Part shown: positions 1-7,125 of the stretch, one piece after another
How the letters are laid out: every line of letters starts with the position of its first letter
How positions within the stretch are numbered: the stretch's first letter is position 1
Assembly (NCBI GenBank): GCA_028696635.1
Contig: JAQVGR010000013.1
Coordinates: 1-12,887, forward strand
Reading direction: 5' to 3'
Source of the DNA: Candidatus Krumholzibacteriia bacterium
GTDB taxonomy: Bacteria > Krumholzibacteriota > Krumholzibacteriia > Krumholzibacteriales > Krumholzibacteriaceae
Length of the DNA: 12,887 nt
Notes under the pieces: generated by a model
The model's database searches: none
The model's input: only the letters and a program-made list of their open reading frames with translations
Told to the model about the DNA's origin: nothing
Translations under genes and position numbers: made by a program

Positions 1-2030
1 TCGATGTCGGCGAAACCGGCCTGCCGGGAGTGGAGGTCCGGCTCGCCGGGCAGAACCGCACCGTGATCACCGACAACTACGGGATGTTCTACTTCCCGCT
101 CCCCGCGGGGACCTACTCGATCCAGGAGGTCGATCCGCCGGGGTACCTGTCGACCACCGCGAATCTCGTTTCCGTGACGATCGCCTCGGGCATGGTCAAT
201 ATGGTCAATTACGGCGACTACGCCACCGCGCCGACCGGCGTCATCATGGGCACGGTGTTCGACGACGCGGATATGGACGGCATCAAGGGCGTGTCCGAAG
301 CCGGCCTGCCGGGAGTGCTCATCTCTCTCGACAGCGGCGCCGAGGTGAAGACCGACAACGCCGGCCGGTACTCGTTCATCGCCCCCCAGGGGAACTACAT
401 CGTCGTCGAGACCGATCCGACGGGGTTCTCCTCGACCACGCCGAACTCGGTCAGCGCCGCGATAGTGGACATGGGCGACACCGTCGTGGTCAATTTCGGG
501 GATCTGGCGGGGGAGGTCTACGGCACGCTCGAGGGATACGTCTTCCTCGACACGAACGAGGACGGAGCCCGCAACACCGGCGAGGGGGGCTTGCCCAACG
601 CCGTGATCAGGATCTCCAGCGGCGACAGCACGAGGACCAACGCGAGCGGATTCTACCTGTTCAACCTTTCGCCCGGCACCTACTCGGTCACCGAGGTCGA
701 TCCGGTCGGGTACACCTCGACGACGGTCAACAGTTATCTCGATATCCCGATCACGGCCGACACGACGGTCACACGCAACTTCGGCGACATCCTGCAGGTC
801 ACGCAGGACTTCGTCGAGATACACATCTCCAACACCGAGCGGGTGCTCAGCGTCACGACGGCCGATCTGCGAGAGGACGACAGGCGCGACATCGACATCG
901 TGCTCGGCACGGCGCTTCTGACCGGGTTCGGGAACATGCTGGTCTTCCAGAACCAGTGGGAGAGCGCCACGACGCCGATCACCGAGCTGTTCAGCCCCGA
1001 TCCGGACTATCGCCGCGAGGCGGGGAACAACATCAACGCGATGGCCCGGTTCGACCTCAGCGGCGACGGCGTCCCGGACGTGATGACGGGACTCGACGTC
1101 TCGACGGCGCCCAACACGCAGGTCTGGTTCGCGCAGAGCGGCGGCCTGCTGAGCACGTCCCCCGATTACATCTACCAGTCGTCCGGGCTGACCGAGGTGC
1201 TCGACATACGCCTGGCCGATCTCGACCATGACGGTCGCGTAGATCTGATCCTCGGGCTGAAGTCGTCGATCGGCGGCACCGGCGCGTTCGAGACCTTCCG
1301 CGGTCTCGGCGGCGGCCAGTTCAGCCACGACCAGTACGTCGCGAACGCCGGGGCGGGGAGCGAGTTTCCGCTCGGCGAGGTCTGGGCCATCGACGCCGGC
1401 GACGTCGACGGAGACGGCGATCTTGACATCATAGTCGGGACCCACCAGACCGCTTACACGGGATTCCTCGACGTCTACATCAATACGGGATACGCCTCGG
1501 GGGTATTCGCGTGGAAGGCGCGGTATCTTGCGAAGGGCGCGGTGAACGACCTGATCCTCGTCGACATGATGGAGGACGACGCGAACGATCCGGACCTGCT
1601 CGTGGCCACCTCGAGTGGTCCGAACGTCGGATCCGTGCTGCTGTTCCACAATTCGTACGGCGTCTACGGGGTGGCGGACACGACGGGGGCGGCGTTTCCC
1701 GACCAGACGATGCCGCGCTGGCCCGACGACTATGTCGACGCCCAGGGAGAGGCGCTCAGCCTCGGGACCCTCCGGCTGAACAACGACATCTTCCCCGACG
1801 TGACGTACGGCACGCGCAACTCGTCGCTGTACATGGGGGACGTCTTCGTGCTCCCCGCCTACAGCACGCTTCCCGAGAACGGGACGAAGATCAACAAGAC
1901 CTCCCCCGGGGAGATCGTCACGATAGGCGTAGCCGATTTCAACAAGGACGGAAGGCCCGACATCGTGGTCGGCACGAGGTCGTCGGCGACGCAGGGGCGG
2001 CTGATCGCGTACTTCGGAAGGGAATACTAG
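1..2030 (+). CDS. SdrD B-repeat / FG-GAP (VCBS) beta-propeller surface protein, 5' partial
   Basis: Predicted large extracellular adhesin-like protein. The reading frame is already open at base 3 and the first residues (DVGETGLPG) belong to a repeat unit, so the true start is upstream and the GTG at 30 is not a start. The N-terminal part carries SdrD/Cna-B-like units (G-x-V-F-x-D-x-N-x-D-G, GLPG-V, G-x-Y-x-F, P-G-x-Y, STT-x-N): one partial and two complete, ending near 789. Seven FG-GAP/VCBS units follow at 861-1973, four with a canonical D-x-x-x-D-G-x-x-D calcium loop. The protein stops just after the seventh unit; no LPXTG motif or C-terminal sorting domain is seen, so any export signal should be N-terminal and outside the window. 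The PilX-like gene begins 37 bases downstream, suggesting one operon. The fold calls are firm; the adhesin role is inferred. Confidence 0.85.
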   Translation, partial: DVGETGLPGVEVRLAGQNRTVITDNYGMFYFPLPAGTYSIQEVDPPGYLSTTANLVSVTIASGMVNMVNYGDYATAPTGVIMGTVFDDADMDGIKGVSEAGLPGVLISLDSGAEVKTDNAGRYSFIAPQGNYIVVETDPTGFSSTTPNSVSAAIVDMGDTVVVNFGDLAGEVYGTLEGYVFLDTNEDGARNTGEGGLPNAVIRISSGDSTRTNASGFYLFNLSPGTYSVTEVDPVGYTSTTVNSYLDIPITADTTVTRNFGDILQVTQDFVEIHISNTERVLSVTTADLREDDRRDIDIVLGTALLTGFGNMLVFQNQWESATTPITELFSPDPDYRREAGNNINAMARFDLSGDGVPDVMTGLDVSTAPNTQVWFAQSGGLLSTSPDYIYQSSGLTEVLDIRLADLDHDGRVDLILGLKSSIGGTGAFETFRGLGGGQFSHDQYVANAGAGSEFPLGEVWAIDAGDVDGDGDLDIIVGTHQTAYTGFLDVYINTGYASGVFAWKARYLAKGAVNDLILVDMMEDDANDPDLLVATSSGPNVGSVLLFHNSYGVYGVADTTGAAFPDQTMPRWPDDYVDAQGEALSLGTLRLNNDIFPDVTYGTRNSSLYMGDVFVLPAYSTLPENGTKINKTSPGEIVTIGVADFNKDGRPDIVVGTRSSATQGRLIAYFGREY
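3..789 (+). repeat. Tandem SdrD/Cna-B-like protein repeats
   Basis: Protein-level tandem repeat of about 90 residues per unit. One partial unit (3 to about 230) and two full units (about 246-513 and 531-789) are visible. Each full unit carries a D-x-D-x-D-G or D-x-N-x-D-G calcium-type loop, a GLP turn, a G-x-Y-x-F strand, a P-x-G-x-Y strand and a closing N-F/Y-G-D. Such units normally form rigid Ca2+-stabilised stalks. More units probably lie upstream of the window. Confidence 0.8.
861..1973 (+). repeat. Seven FG-GAP/VCBS blade motifs
   Basis: Asp-rich blade motifs begin at nucleotides 861, 1044, 1215, 1398, 1560, 1761 and 1932, a spacing of 54-67 residues, which matches beta-propeller blades. 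Blades 2, 3, 4 and 7 have a complete D-x-x-x-D-G-x-x-D loop (for example DVDGDGDLD and DFNKDGRPD). Blades 1, 5 and 6 are degenerate (DLREDDRRD, DMMEDDANDPD, and LNNDIFPD without the first Asp). Seven units are enough to close a seven-bladed propeller. Confidence 0.8.
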
Positions 2031-2067
2031 TCGGCGCCAGGCGCGCACGTGCAAGGACAGGTGAACG

Positions 2068-3330
2068 ATGAAAGAGACATCAACGGGAAGCCGGACGGAT
2101 GAACGGGGGAACGTGCTCGTCGTGACGCTCCTCGTCCTGTTCGCCATTTCGGTGATCGGCTTCACGATGGCGATGGTCTCCTCGATGGACCTCCGGATAT
2201 CGGGGAACCAGCGCACGACGACCCAGTCGCTCTTCGTGGCGGAGGCGGGGCTCAACGAGGCGATCCACCGCCTCTCTCTCCCCAATCCGACGAACGTCGC
2301 CGTGTCGGGATGGACGGGGAACGTCGCGATCGGCGATTCGGAGCCGTACAATCCGAACTGGGGGGCGCGGATCTACCTGACCGCCCCCGGCTCGGCGCCG
2401 GCGGGGAACGCGAACCTCTTCACGACGGGCACGATCCAGGACCCGGGCCGGCCGTACCTCGAGTACAGCGAGCCGAACGGCGCCGACCGCGTCCTGTCGA
2501 TCGAGCACAAGTGGCGCGACCTCGACGGCGACGGCTCGCGCGACGCCAACGAGATCATGCGCTGGGACCCGATGCAGATCCCCCCGGAAAACTTCAACTC
2601 GGGCTTCCCGATCGAGATCGTCACCGTCACGGGGCAGGCGGCCGACGGCGAGCGGGTGATTCAGGCCGAGGTGACCAAACGGACGATCATCGTCAGGACC
2701 CTCGGCGCCCTTTACTGCGACAAGGCGATCCGGCTGACCGGCAACTGCGATTTCTGCGGGTACAACCATGACCTGAACACTCCTCCATGGACAGTGCCGA
2801 ACGCGTGCAGCGCGTGGCATCTGGCCAGCGGGCACCTGCCCGGCGTGGTGACCACCGGCGACGACGTCAAGACGCAGGGAAGCGCCAATGTGGCGGGGAA
2901 CCCCGCGCCCATCAACATGGACCCGACGAACCCGTTCTATTCGCTCTCCGAGGTTCTCGGCCTGACGCCGACCGAGGTGGCCGACATGCTCGCCAACGCC
3001 GACAACACCTCGATAAAGAATCCGCTGAACGGAATCACGTACATACAGGGAGACGCCAAGATCACGAGCAACTTCACCGGCCAGGGGCTGATCTACGTCA
3101 CCGGCGACCTGAGCGGCGCGGGAAGCTTCAACTTCAAGGGATTGGTCTACGTGGAGGGAGACCTCAAATACACCGGCACCCCGTGGATCCTCGGCAGCGT
3201 GATAGTGCGCGGGACCTCCGACTGGAACTTCAGCGCTGGCAACGCGGCGGTCCTGTACAGCCGCGACGCGATCACACAGGCCCTGAGCGGCGCGATGCCG
3301 TGCATCGTACTTTCCTGGCGGGAGATGTAG
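2068..3330 (+). CDS. PilX-like minor pilin / type IV pilus accessory protein
   Basis: 420 residues. A short charged leader ending in ERG is followed by a hydrophobic helix at about residues 15-38 and a stretch with GNQR and AEAGL-x-EA, the pattern of PilX N-terminal domains. Likely prepilin processing is at Gly14; the usual Glu5 of major pilins is absent, as in many PilX proteins. Residues 151-162 form an EF-hand/dockerin-like loop (D151, D153, D155, S157, D159, E162). C217, C227, C230 and C247 are clustered, and a fifth Cys is at 412. The C-terminal part (about 330-405) repeats strand motifs such as GLIYVTGDL and GLVYVEGDL, suggesting a beta-solenoid. ATG 2068 is preceded by AAGGACAGG. It probably inserts in the inner membrane as a minor pilin and partners the upstream propeller protein; the PilX label is a domain-level call. 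Confidence 0.75.
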   Translation: MKETSTGSRTDERGNVLVVTLLVLFAISVIGFTMAMVSSMDLRISGNQRTTTQSLFVAEAGLNEAIHRLSLPNPTNVAVSGWTGNVAIGDSEPYNPNWGARIYLTAPGSAPAGNANLFTTGTIQDPGRPYLEYSEPNGADRVLSIEHKWRDLDGDGSRDANEIMRWDPMQIPPENFNSGFPIEIVTVTGQAADGERVIQAEVTKRTIIVRTLGALYCDKAIRLTGNCDFCGYNHDLNTPPWTVPNACSAWHLASGHLPGVVTTGDDVKTQGSANVAGNPAPINMDPTNPFYSLSEVLGLTPTEVADMLANADNTSIKNPLNGITYIQGDAKITSNFTGQGLIYVTGDLSGAGSFNFKGLVYVEGDLKYTGTPWILGSVIVRGTSDWNFSAGNAAVLYSRDAITQALSGAMPCIVLSWREM

Positions 3331-3368
3331 GGGGGCGGTCCGGGGAGAAGAGAACGGGAAGAGAAACC

Positions 3369-3410
3369 GGTCCGGGCGGGGCTTGAGCGCCCCGTCCGGA
3401 CCTTGCTGTA
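3369..3410 (+). terminator. Hairpin terminator after the pilus module
   Basis: A 14-bp stem (3369-3382 with 3389-3402, one G-T wobble) closes a six-base loop (TTGAGC) and is followed by a weak T-rich tract (TTGCTGTAT). It lies 38 bases after the stop of the PilX-like gene, where transcription should end before the next operon. The stem is long and GC-rich. The imperfect T-tract is the only weakness of the call. Confidence 0.65.
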
Positions 3411-3508
3411 TATCGTGATGCGGGGTAGAGGGTTGGGAGGCGCCTTCGGGGAGCCGGGGGAGCCCGCCGAAGGACCGCGAAAAAAATTCGGGAAATGTAA
3501 AATAGTTG

Positions 3509-3536
3509 TTGCAAAAGATGCTGGTCGGGATATATT
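3509..3536 (+). promoter_or_regulatory. Candidate sigma70-type promoter for the kamA operon
   Basis: TTGCAA (3509-3514, 4 of 6 to the -35 consensus) and TATATT (3531-3536, 5 of 6 to the -10 consensus) are separated by 16 bases. They sit in an AT-rich patch (about 3480-3540) that stands out from the GC-rich surroundings. Transcription would begin near 3543, giving a leader of about 65 bases before ATG 3609. Consensus rules for this phylum are not known to me, so this is a plausible site and not an established one. Confidence 0.4.
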
Positions 3537-3545
3537 TCCGAACGA

Positions 3546-3567
3546 TTCGGGCGCGCAGTCGCCCGGA
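3546..3567 (+). promoter_or_regulatory. Leader hairpin upstream of kamA
   Basis: Bases 3546-3553 pair with 3560-3567 (8 bp, one wobble) around the loop CGCAGT. The stem lies at the start of the predicted transcript and takes in the first bases of a GGAGG (3565-3569) that has no well-placed start codon. It could stabilise the mRNA or modulate initiation; no known riboswitch or T-box feature is recognised. Confidence 0.3.
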
Positions 3568-3608
3568 GGATGTATCCCTGGACATAATGAAAGGAAGTGG
3601 GATGCAGC

Positions 3609-5027
3609 ATGAACGAGCATACGTCGTTCGACGAAAACGCTGAACCTCCGAGCCCGGGTACCGCCGTAGCGGACCTGCTCGGAGAGGTTCGTCCCAGCGG
3701 TCGCGCCGCAGGCACGGCCGTCCCCGGGAATTCCCGTCTCGCCGTAACATTACCCGAACAGACAAGCATCTTCGAGGACAGCGGCATCGTTCTGCCCGCG
3801 GCCAGGCCCGCGCGCGCCGCCTCGCCGGCGCCCCGGTTCGTCGTCGGCCCGCAGACGCGCCGTTTCCGCAAGCGGTTCTACGCGGACGTGCCCGACGGCC
3901 AGTGGAACAGCTGGACGTGGCAGCTGCGCAACCGGATCAGGGACCGCGAGGGCCTCGAGCGCCTGATAGAGCTCTCAATGGACGAGCGGCGTGCGATCGA
4001 GCTGCACAGCGGGTCGCTCCCCGTCTCGATCACCCCGTACTACGCGAGCCTGATCGATCCGGTCAACCCGCTCCAGCCGCTGCGCCGCAGCGTCGTCATG
4101 GTGAGCGACGAGCATGTCACAAGCCCCGACGAATCGATAGACCCGCTCGCCGAGGACGAGGATTCGCCGGTCCCGGGGCTCGTCCACCGGTATCCCGACC
4201 GCGTCCTCTTCCTCGTCACGGGGATCTGCGCCGTGTACTGCCGCTACTGCACGCGCTCGCGCCACGTGGGCGTCCCGGGCGACCTGCAGTGCACGACGAG
4301 CAGATGGAACCAGGCCCTCTCTTACATCGAAAGCCATCCCGAGGTCCGCGACGTGCTCCTGTCGGGGGGCGATCCGCTGACCCTCTCCGACGAGAAGCTG
4401 GCGTGGCTCCTCTCGCGCCTGCGCCGCATCCCGCACGTCGAGATCGTGCGGATCGGCACGAAGGCCCCCGTGGTGATGCCGCAGCGCATCACGACGAACC
4501 TCGTGCGGATGCTGCGCAAGTACCATCCGCTCTGGATCAGCATCCACTTCACCCATCCGGACGAGCTCACCCCGGAGGCCGCCGCGGCGTGCGGCCGGCT
4601 CGCAGACGCGGGAATCCCGCTCGGCAGCCAGACCGTGCTCCTGAAGGACATCAACGACGATGTCGCAGTCATGAAGCGGCTCTTCCAGGGGCTGATGAAG
4701 ATCCGGGTGAAGCCGTACTACCTCTACCAGTGCGATCCGGTCCGCGGCACGGCCCACTTCCGCACCTCCGTCGAGAAGGGCCTCGAGATCATCAGGGGGC
4801 TGCGCGGCCATACCTCGGGGTACGCCGTGCCGACCTACGTGATCGACGCGCCGGGGGGAGGCGGCAAGATCCCCCTGCTCCCCGACTACCTCGCCGGCCG
4901 GGACGGGGGCGACCTGCTGCTGCGCAACTTCGAGGGAAACCTCTACCGGTATCCCGACCCGGGGGGCGCGGTCGGCTCCGACGTCGAGGATCGCGAGCGG
5001 GACGCGGCGGAGGCGGCGCTGAAATAG
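3609..5027 (+). CDS. kamA: KamA-family lysine 2,3-aminomutase (radical SAM, PLP)
   Basis: 472 residues. Predicted to interconvert L-lysine and L-beta-lysine using a [4Fe-4S] cluster, SAM and PLP. The radical SAM motif is C207-x3-C211-x2-C214. Following the Clostridium subterminale enzyme, R216 matches R134, the substrate-binding Asp pair is D376 and D413 (D293, D330), and the PLP lysine is K420 (K337) in APGGGGK. Two Asp residues favour lysine over glutamate 2,3-aminomutase. An N-terminal extension of about 80 residues, rich in Ala and Pro, has no recognised domain. The Zn site is missing: Asp replaces C268 in INDDV and the Cys-rich tail is absent. ATG 3609 is chosen because AAGGAAG (3591-3597) lies 11 bases upstream; an in-frame GTG at 3597 overlaps that site. 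It is the first gene of a six-gene operon; the next gene starts 80 bases on. Confidence 0.93.
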   Translation: MNEHTSFDENAEPPSPGTAVADLLGEVRPSGRAAGTAVPGNSRLAVTLPEQTSIFEDSGIVLPAARPARAASPAPRFVVGPQTRRFRKRFYADVPDGQWNSWTWQLRNRIRDREGLERLIELSMDERRAIELHSGSLPVSITPYYASLIDPVNPLQPLRRSVVMVSDEHVTSPDESIDPLAEDEDSPVPGLVHRYPDRVLFLVTGICAVYCRYCTRSRHVGVPGDLQCTTSRWNQALSYIESHPEVRDVLLSGGDPLTLSDEKLAWLLSRLRRIPHVEIVRIGTKAPVVMPQRITTNLVRMLRKYHPLWISIHFTHPDELTPEAAAACGRLADAGIPLGSQTVLLKDINDDVAVMKRLFQGLMKIRVKPYYLYQCDPVRGTAHFRTSVEKGLEIIRGLRGHTSGYAVPTYVIDAPGGGGKIPLLPDYLAGRDGGDLLLRNFEGNLYRYPDPGGAVGSDVEDRERDAAEAALK

Positions 5028-5107
5028 CCGACATCATGACCGGCGCGGCGCGCGGCGGGCGGGATCTTCCGCTCGACCGAAGCGCCTGCGCGTGGTAGGT
5101 TCGAACG

Positions 5108-6148
5108 ATGAAGATCGGAATCACATACGATCTGCGGCAGGACTATCTCGACCTCGGGTACGGGGAGGAGGAGACCGCCGAGTTCGACCGTCCCGACACG
5201 ATAGACGCCGTCGAGCGCGCCCTTCGCGCGCTCGGCCACCGGACCGATCGGATCGGCAACGTCCAGGCCCTCACGCGTCGCCTCGCAGCGGGCGACCGCT
5301 GGGACCTCGTGTTCAACATCGCCGAGGGGCTGAACGGGATCGGGCGCGAGGCGCAGGTCCCCGCGCTGCTCGACGCCTGGGGGATCCCGTACACCTTCTC
5401 CGATCCGCTCGTGCTCTCGCTGACCCTGCACAAGGGGATGACCAAGCGGGTCGTGCGCGACCTCGGCATCCCCACGCCGGATTTCGCCGAGGTGCGGGAG
5501 ATCGGGGACGTCGAGGCGGTCGACCTGCCGTATCCCCTCTTCGCCAAGCCGGTCGCCGAGGGGACGGGGAAGGGGATCGACGGGGCGTCGATGATCGCGG
5601 ATCCCGCCAGGCTGCGGGAGGTCTGCGCGCGCCTGCTGCGCGACTACCGGCAGCCGGTGCTCGTCGAGACGTTCCTGCCCGGCAGGGAGTTCACCGTCGG
5701 GATCGCGGGGACCGGGGCGAAGGCGCGCGCGGTGGGGACGATCGAGGTCGTCCTCGGCGAGAATGCCGAGCGGCACGCCTATTCGTACGAGAACAAAGAA
5801 CGGTGCGAGGAGCTCGTCGAGTACGTCCTCGTCGACGACGACGAGTCGCACCGGGCCGAGGCGACGGCTCTTCGCGCGTGGCGCGGCCTCGGTTGCCGGG
5901 ACGCTGGACGGGTCGACTTGCGCTCGGACGCCTCCGGCACCCCCTGCTTCATAGAGGTCAACCCGCTGGCGGGGATCCACCCGGAGCACTCCGACCTGCC
6001 CATCATCTGCGCGAAGCGGGGGATCCCGTACGCGCGTCTCTTCGAATGGATCATAGAGAGCGCATCGGAGCGCATCACGTCCGGCGGGCCGCCGCCGGAG
6101 ACCCTGACCGGACGAACCGGGAGCGGTGAAGATCGCGATCGTTCATAA
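5108..6148 (+). CDS. Ddl-like ATP-grasp ligase 1
   Basis: 346 residues of the D-alanine-D-alanine ligase-like ATP-grasp superfamily, which joins a carboxylate to an amine via an acyl phosphate. The ATP lysine is K147 in FAKPVAEGTG, followed by a glycine-rich loop. The Mg2+ segment is E283-V-N285 in EVNPLAGI, continuing with the HSDLP motif often seen in this subgroup. The Ddl N-terminal GEDG motif is replaced by GIGREAQ, so the substrate is probably not D-alanine. ATG 5108 fits the opening MKIGITYDL and has a weak TAGGT upstream. It lies between kamA and a second ATP-grasp gene that overlaps its 3' end by 23 bases, implying translational coupling. Ligation of beta-lysine or a related amine is inferred from context only. 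Confidence 0.85.
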   Translation: MKIGITYDLRQDYLDLGYGEEETAEFDRPDTIDAVERALRALGHRTDRIGNVQALTRRLAAGDRWDLVFNIAEGLNGIGREAQVPALLDAWGIPYTFSDPLVLSLTLHKGMTKRVVRDLGIPTPDFAEVREIGDVEAVDLPYPLFAKPVAEGTGKGIDGASMIADPARLREVCARLLRDYRQPVLVETFLPGREFTVGIAGTGAKARAVGTIEVVLGENAERHAYSYENKERCEELVEYVLVDDDESHRAEATALRAWRGLGCRDAGRVDLRSDASGTPCFIEVNPLAGIHPEHSDLPIICAKRGIPYARLFEWIIESASERITSGGPPPETLTGRTGSGEDRDRS

Positions 6149-7118
6149 CGCCGTCCCCCCCGGCGCCGGCCCCGACGAGCGCGACGTGCTCGTGCAGGTC
6201 GATTCGGTCACGGGCGCGCTCTGCGCGCTCGGGCACGAGCCGTGGCCGCTGCCGGTCACCCTCGATCTCGCCCTCTTCGCGCGGCAGCTGGGCCGCCTCG
6301 AGCCGGCCCTCGTCTTCAACCTCGTCGAATCGCTCGACGGCTCCGGCAGGCTGATCCACGTCGTCCCCTCCCTGCTCGACCGCATGCGCGTCCCGTTCAC
6401 GGGGTGCCCGACCGTGGCGCTGTTCGTCACGACCGACAAGATTCTCTCGAAGGAGATCATGCGCGCCGCGGGCCTGCCGACCCCCGGATGGGTCACCGCG
6501 GCCGGGCTCGCCGCCGGCGATCCGCCGCCGGATCTTCCCTGCATCGTCAAGCCGGTCGGCGAGGACGCCTCCGTCGGGGTCGACGAGCGGTCGCTCGTGA
6601 CCGGGGCCGCGGATCTCGCCGGAGCGCTCGCAGAGATGGAGGCATCCTACGGGGACGCCTTCGCCGAGTCGTACGTGAACGGGAGGGAGTTCAATCTCTC
6701 GATCCTCGCCGGTCCGGCCGGCCCCGAGGTCCTGCCGCCGGCGGAGATCGTCTTCGAGGGGTACCCCGAGGGCAAGCCGCGGGTCGTCGGGTACCGGGCC
6801 AAATGGGACGAGGGATCGTTCGAGTACAGCCACACGGTGCGCAGTTTCGATTTCGCCGGGGCCGATTCCCCGCTCGTCGACTCGCTTCGCGCGCTCGCCC
6901 TGCGGTGCTGGGATCTCTTCGGCCTGCGCGGCTATGCCCGCGTCGATTTCCGGGCGGACCACAGCGGCGCTCCCTGGATACTCGAGGTCAACGCCAACCC
7001 CTGCATCTCCCCGGACGCGGGGTTCGTCGCCGCCGCCGGGCGGGCAGGACTGGGGTTCGAAGGCGTCGTCGAGCGGATCGTCGGCGATCTCCGTCGCCGC
7101 CTCCCGCGGGAGGATTGA
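6126..7118 (+). CDS. Ddl-like ATP-grasp ligase 2
   Basis: 330 residues, a second and divergent Ddl-like ATP-grasp enzyme, starting at GTG 6126 inside the end of ligase 1. The start is set by the family-typical opening KIAIVHNAV. K142 in IVKPVGEDASVGV is the ATP-binding lysine, and E287-V-N289 in EVNANPC supplies metal ligands. As in ligase 1 the GEDG motif of true Ddl enzymes is missing (GSGRLIH is found there). The two ligases share layout but few exact residues, so this is an old duplication or two separate recruits. They may act in sequence on one product or form a heterodimer; which one is not decidable from sequence. The next gene begins 4 bases after its stop, and the ribosome-binding site of that gene lies in its last codons. 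Confidence 0.85.
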   Translation: MKIAIVHNAVPPGAGPDERDVLVQVDSVTGALCALGHEPWPLPVTLDLALFARQLGRLEPALVFNLVESLDGSGRLIHVVPSLLDRMRVPFTGCPTVALFVTTDKILSKEIMRAAGLPTPGWVTAAGLAAGDPPPDLPCIVKPVGEDASVGVDERSLVTGAADLAGALAEMEASYGDAFAESYVNGREFNLSILAGPAGPEVLPPAEIVFEGYPEGKPRVVGYRAKWDEGSFEYSHTVRSFDFAGADSPLVDSLRALALRCWDLFGLRGYARVDFRADHSGAPWILEVNANPCISPDAGFVAAAGRAGLGFEGVVERIVGDLRRRLPRED

Positions 7119-7125
7119 GGCGGTG
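7108..7125 (+). promoter_or_regulatory. Ribosome-binding site fixing the GTG start at 7123
   Basis: GGGAGGA (7108-7114) lies 8 bases before GTG 7123, within the last codons of ligase 2. The open frame extends upstream to 6934 without a stop, but that part overlaps ligase 2 and has no comparable site. The protein from 7123 opens with a GNAT-like sequence. Confidence 0.65.

Noticed and set aside
30..32. GTG as start of the SdrD-propeller protein
   Set aside because: The nine codons before it continue the repeat motif in the same frame, so the gene begins outside the window.
3570..3587. Five-codon leader peptide (MYPWT) after GGAGG in the kamA leader
   Set aside because: GGAGG touches the ATG with no spacer, and the peptide has no run of codons suggesting attenuation.
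3597..3599. GTG as start of kamA
   Set aside because: It overlaps the AAGGAAG ribosome-binding site; ATG 3609 has workable spacing.
2080..3765. 561-residue open frame on the minus strand opposite the PilX-like gene
   Set aside because: Its translation is Arg/Pro/Val-rich with no recognisable domain, runs across the hairpin terminator and promoter-like region, and lies opposite a well-supported gene. It is a GC-rich shadow frame.
5028..5107. Possible regulatory element in the 80-base gap between kamA and ligase 1
   Set aside because: No convincing hairpin, promoter or small gene is visible; only a weak TAGGT ribosome-binding-like site near the start codon.
5092..6129. Overlapping Arg-rich frame across ATP-grasp ligase 1
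   Set aside because: It is a frame-shifted shadow; the frame from 5108 carries the ATP-grasp motifs.
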